Part shown: positions 19,720-23,355 of the stretch, in pieces
Numbering within the stretch: position 1 is the first letter of the stretch
Layout of the letters: the number at the start of each line of letters is the position of its first letter
DNA from: Funneliformis mosseae
Lineage: Eukaryota > Glomeromycota > Glomeromycetes > Glomerales > Glomeraceae
Reading direction: 5' to 3'
DNA length: 23,355 nucleotides
Assembly (NCBI GenBank): GCA_910592005.1
Contig: CAJVPP010001035.1
Coordinates: forward strand, 1 to 23,355
Notes under the pieces: model-generated
Told to the model about the DNA's origin: nothing
Seen by the model: only the letters and a program-made list of their open reading frames with translations
Database searches by the model: none
Position numbers and translations under genes: made by a program

Positions 19720-22700
19720 ATGCCAAAGTGTTCCTCTTATAGTAAAGTTTTCAAGAACTAGCAGGGTTTGAGAAATCATATAAAAATACATTAAACAATA
19801 GTGATGAAGACTTACCTTTGCCAAATCAAATGAGCCATAGAAGTTTTCAAAATTTAGTTGAAATAACAAACTAGATTCTTAATGATCGAAATATATTTGA
19901 AGGATAAAATAAACTGAAGGAACAGAAGTAACTCATAAGAGGGCACGTTTTGAATAAAATCTGATCATCAACTAGAAAAGGTCTATCTTTATTATAGATA
20001 AATCTACTAAAGGACAATATTTTGATACTCAAATTGCCTTTAATGATGATGAATCTATTAAAAGACAAAAATTCAATAAATGGGTTAACTTTAATGTTGA
20101 CGAATTTATTGAAGATGAAAATATCAATACTCTATTTTCTGACTACACAAGTGACTTTTGAAGTAACAGTTCATCTGATGAAGAATCCATAGCATCTGAT
20201 CTATCATATATAATAGTCATTAATACTGGTAAATATAATGAATATGATGCTTTATTCAATAGAATGCTGAGTGATTCTGAAGATATATACCAAGAATTTC
20301 TGTCTGAGAAATATGCAGAATTAAGATATCTAATAATACAATTTTGTATTCAAGATCCACTTGCCAATGCTTTTATATAATTTTTTAACAAATACTCAAA
20401 ATGTGTCAATCATTTATTACTATTAACATTAAAAGTTAGATGAGTGTTTATGAAATATTTACAGCTTCTAAATTTCGGTTGGCGAAAAAAAAGATTTTTG
20501 AATACAATAGAAAAGAATATGAGTTTAAGTATAGAACAGTACTTGATGATATACATCAGATCTTGATAAACAAGAACGTGACTGAAGAGTTTATATTTAA
20601 ATACAAGTTATCTGTTAAAGGTGTAAGTATAATTTGCTCAATTTATTTAAGATTTGATCGTGTAATTTATTAATTTCATGATTAAAGACATCCAAATAGC
20701 GTTTATATACAAATATATATGATTCTAATTGGTGGAGAAATGTTGAACAAAACCTTTCAATAGGAGCATATGCTATGCTAATTATTCTATATGCAAATAG
20801 TATACTATGTGATCACTTAGGCAAGGCATTATAGCATCCAATATTTATGACACCCAGAAATATTTCCTTTACTTAGTATAATAAGATTGATGCAAAAATC
20901 TTACTTGGATATTTATCTAGTCTTGAATATTACAATACATATAAGAAAAAATCTACACAGTTTCGTTCAGCATCACGTGAACTTTTTCACCATGCAATTG
21001 CAACTATTTTGTAACTATTGAGAATTCTTAGCAATACTAGCATATATCTATATATTAATGGTGGCTTTAAATAGTTTTATCCATATGTAGCATTTGTGAT
21101 TGCAGATTAGCCTGAAATATGCACAATGTGTAGTGTCTATGTATCTTCAAATTCTTCACACCTATGCTATTTTTTGTTTAGTAAACTGTAATGCAATAAA
21201 TAATGTTCATATTACAAAAGAAAATATTACCATTTGCATCAAGAAAAATACAAGAAAAATTTTGCAATATGGAAAAGGTAAACAGATTTTGGTATATAAC
21301 ATAAGAAATGCTTTATAGAAGCAGTCATAAGTAATATTACATCATACCAGATAATACATATTTAATAAGATTGATAATAATTTAATGAATTTGTATTGCT
21401 ATAGATACTTTAATGTTTATACTATATGCATTCTTGACTGCATGCATCATGCAGATCTTAGTTTTTTTCAATACTAATTATAATTTACAATTGAATTATT
21501 GAACTTAAAATGTGGTGATGGCCCAATAAGAAATATTGAGAAGCGTCTTTTTCAAATTTCTCATTACCCAAATCTTAAGATTTTCAAAAATAGGTTGAAA
21601 AAACTTATATAATTAACAGCATCTGAATATCATGATTTAATAAAAGTCATGTTGTTTATTTTAGATAGATTAGTATCAGATAAAAAACTCAACAAGGATT
21701 TATGCAATCTTTTTTCATTGTGGATTGATATGTATATATAAAGCTGCTAACGCAGATATACTGAATCTGATCTTTGCAAATTTGAAGTAAGTTTATTAGT
21801 AATAAATATAATAATAAAATATAGCATAAGTTAATTCCTTTTAATAGAAATCAATAGTTATATGGAGTGAGTTATTTATCAAGCTCATGTTAAGATTTTT
21901 CCCATCAGACTTAAACTTACCCAAGTTACATAGCTGGCGATATAATTTAATACTATCAATCTGTCAGTTTAGAACTGTTAATAGATTTATAAGTAAGACA
22001 TACAAATTGCTATACAAGATTAATGTTAAACAACCATATCGTATGATAAATAAATGCTAAATAAATACATAAATGCATGCAATTGTAAGTATATATTATA
22101 TTATAAATATTTTAAATATTTTATGCTTATATATTTTCTCAACCTTTTAAGATACGTCATCAGAATATCTTTACATCTCTTATATTAAAACTTTACTTAA
22201 AATCTCGTAACAATGTTCATCATATTATACCAAAGAAGGTTATAATGCAAATGATACAACATACAATTAATCAAACAATACATCAAATGTCAACTACATA
22301 AAATTTTAAGTGGTAGAGATGCGGTTTTGAAAAACTTAAGTCTTACATTTATGATTATCTTTATAATATTGAAGAGTAAACATCACAAGATATTAAAAAT
22401 AAAATCGTTCAAATCGAAGTATTCAAGTTTACATACTTGAAATAACAATCATGATATTGTTATTTATGTATCTTCTAATTATTTTAAACAATTGGCCTTT
22501 TCAGATGTTTGTATTGAGATAAATGAATTGGAATAAGATGATTACTTAACAGATAACGGTTTATGTTATACAAAGATTTGAACAATCTTATAAATTTAAC
22601 TATATTATAAATACAAAATTAATATAATATTTATTAGTTTATTATATTAATTTAGGTTTTTCTCATCCTTCACATTACTTTAAGAAAATTAAAGGAAAGT

Positions 22701-22874
22701 CTTAATCTTGCTCTTATTCATTGGTATGACTTTACAGATACACAATATTGCTATTTTTATAAATGTGTGATTCTTAAATATGTTGAATATTATACTTTAA
22801 TTCCAATTGCTTCAATTACAAATATAGTGCATATTATACCAAAATTCAGTGAATCAGGATTTTTTCATAAATAA
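19720..22874 (+). pseudogene. Nearly full-length dead Plavaka/CACTA-like transposase
   Basis: The ATG at 19720 opens MPKCSSYSKVFKN, a stop, then QGLRNHIKIH, a C2H2-finger-like N-terminus. After a frameshift come NNSDEDLPLPNQMSHRSFQN and acidic linkers, and at 20440-20673 an open stretch MSVYEIFTASKFRLAKKKIF. Blocks typical of Plavaka-type transposases follow in order: NWWRNVEQNLSIGAYAMLII (about 20730), LLGYL and SRELFHHAI, VIAD-stop-PEICTMCSVYVSS (21090, Trp expected at the stop), HITKENITICIKKN to NAL (21206-21316), CMHHADLSFFQY (21440), KCGDGPIRNIEKRLFQISHY and NLKIFKNRLKK (21510-21605), KSIVIWSELFIKLMLRF (21850), LHSWRYN, and a clean last segment 22656-22874. An intron survives at 21787-21849 in phase 0. 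About 20 stops and frameshifts kill it. Family assignment is from motif memory; no terminal repeats were found. Confidence 0.7.
21787..21849 (+). other. Intron retained in the Plavaka-like relic (63 bp)
   Basis: GTAAGTTTATTAG at the start and CTTTTAATAG at the end. Removing it joins LCKFE to KSIVIWSELF in phase. Another GTAAGT at 22085 and a TTTAG at 22651-22655 mark further probable introns. Confidence 0.7.
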
Positions 22875-23355
22875 ATACATTAAATATTGTTAAACAAATG
22901 CTTGTTAATTAAATACTATTTTAATGTTTATTCAATAATAATTTTTTAATAATTAATAAATATTAAATTAAAGTATTCTATATATATTTAATATATTTTT
23001 TAAAATAGTGTTTATAAAGTATTTGTAATTTAATATTTGGTTTATATTATATTATAGTAGTAATATATATTTATTTTAAATATAAATAAATGCTTTTTAA
23101 TTATCAATTATTCAATAAATACAAATTTTAAATGCTTATGATTGATTGCCATTCAATAAATATAAGATAATATTTGACCAACTTCGTGATGTATCTGTTT
23201 CTGATATTTCTAAAGCATCTGAAATATACAGTAGCAGTTATAAGTATCTGACCGCCTCTAATTCTGACTACAAGTAAATAAATTCAAAATTTTTTTTTAT
23301 TTAAAAAATACATAACCAACTAACTAAAATTAATATATTATATAATCACCATCTG
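22875..23355. other. AT-rich tail of the window with one short open fragment
   Basis: Mostly AT-rich sequence. Between 23146 and 23277 a plus-strand frame is open and less AT-rich: LPFNKYKIIFDQLRDV, then SVSDISKASEIYSSS, ending DYK and TAA. It has no start codon and I do not recognise it. It may belong to an element beyond the window. Confidence 0.4.

Noticed and set aside
19871..20068. 65-codon minus frame
   Set aside because: Antisense shadow of the Plavaka-like relic.
21100..21318. 72-codon plus frame as an independent gene
   Set aside because: Its first half is out of frame and its second half is a block of the Plavaka-like transposase; part of that relic.
14438..22874. A reassigned genetic code (TAA/TAG as Gln, TGA as Trp)
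   Set aside because: The relics also have frameshifts and TAG at a Trp site, and the intact BTB gene uses no in-frame stops. Decay explains it better.

Overview
The window looks like a nuclear piece of a very AT-rich eukaryotic genome, most likely an arbuscular mycorrhizal fungus (Glomeromycotina, Rhizophagus-like). Four things point there: short GT-AG introns (72 and 81 bp in the one clearly intact gene, all with GTAAGT donors); a MATH/BTB-type protein, a class strongly expanded in these fungi; many decayed DNA transposons; and almost no intact coding outside two loci. The organism call is inference. I see no tRNA, rRNA, CRISPR or bacterial operon.

Layout. 1-1483 is mobile-element debris: the right end of a Tc1/mariner element, a 170-bp foldback MITE, a small foldback and a solo LTR with a 4-bp target duplication. 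1484-2826 has no gene. 2933-4239 is a coiled-coil plus leucine-rich-repeat gene broken by a one-base deletion near 3929. 4240-9278 has only short unconvincing ORFs, and 9279-9352 is a C-rich low-complexity island. 9677-11878 (minus) is the best gene here: three exons joined in phase give a 682-residue protein with a repeated MATH-like plus unnamed module and a C-terminal BTB-BACK region, with a TATA box at 11951-11959. 13208-13726 is a second solo LTR of the same family as the first.

The right half, 13.7-23.4 kb, is a transposon graveyard: a 501-bp non-autonomous hAT element (13888-14388) with a perfect 8-bp target duplication, a decayed hAT transposase (14438-15440), an unrecognised multi-intron minus-strand coding relic (about 16.1-18.8 kb), and a nearly full-length dead Plavaka/CACTA-like transposase (19720-22874).

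There is no sign that the genes form a pathway. The likely working gene is the minus-strand BTB protein, a candidate Cullin-3 adaptor. Its exon structure shows tandem exon duplication and carries a module I cannot name. The LRR gene is either a recent pseudogene or an assembly indel. The relics share a pattern: their stops mostly sit where Gln (CAA/CAG) or Trp (TGG) codons would be expected, which fits G:C to A:T decay.
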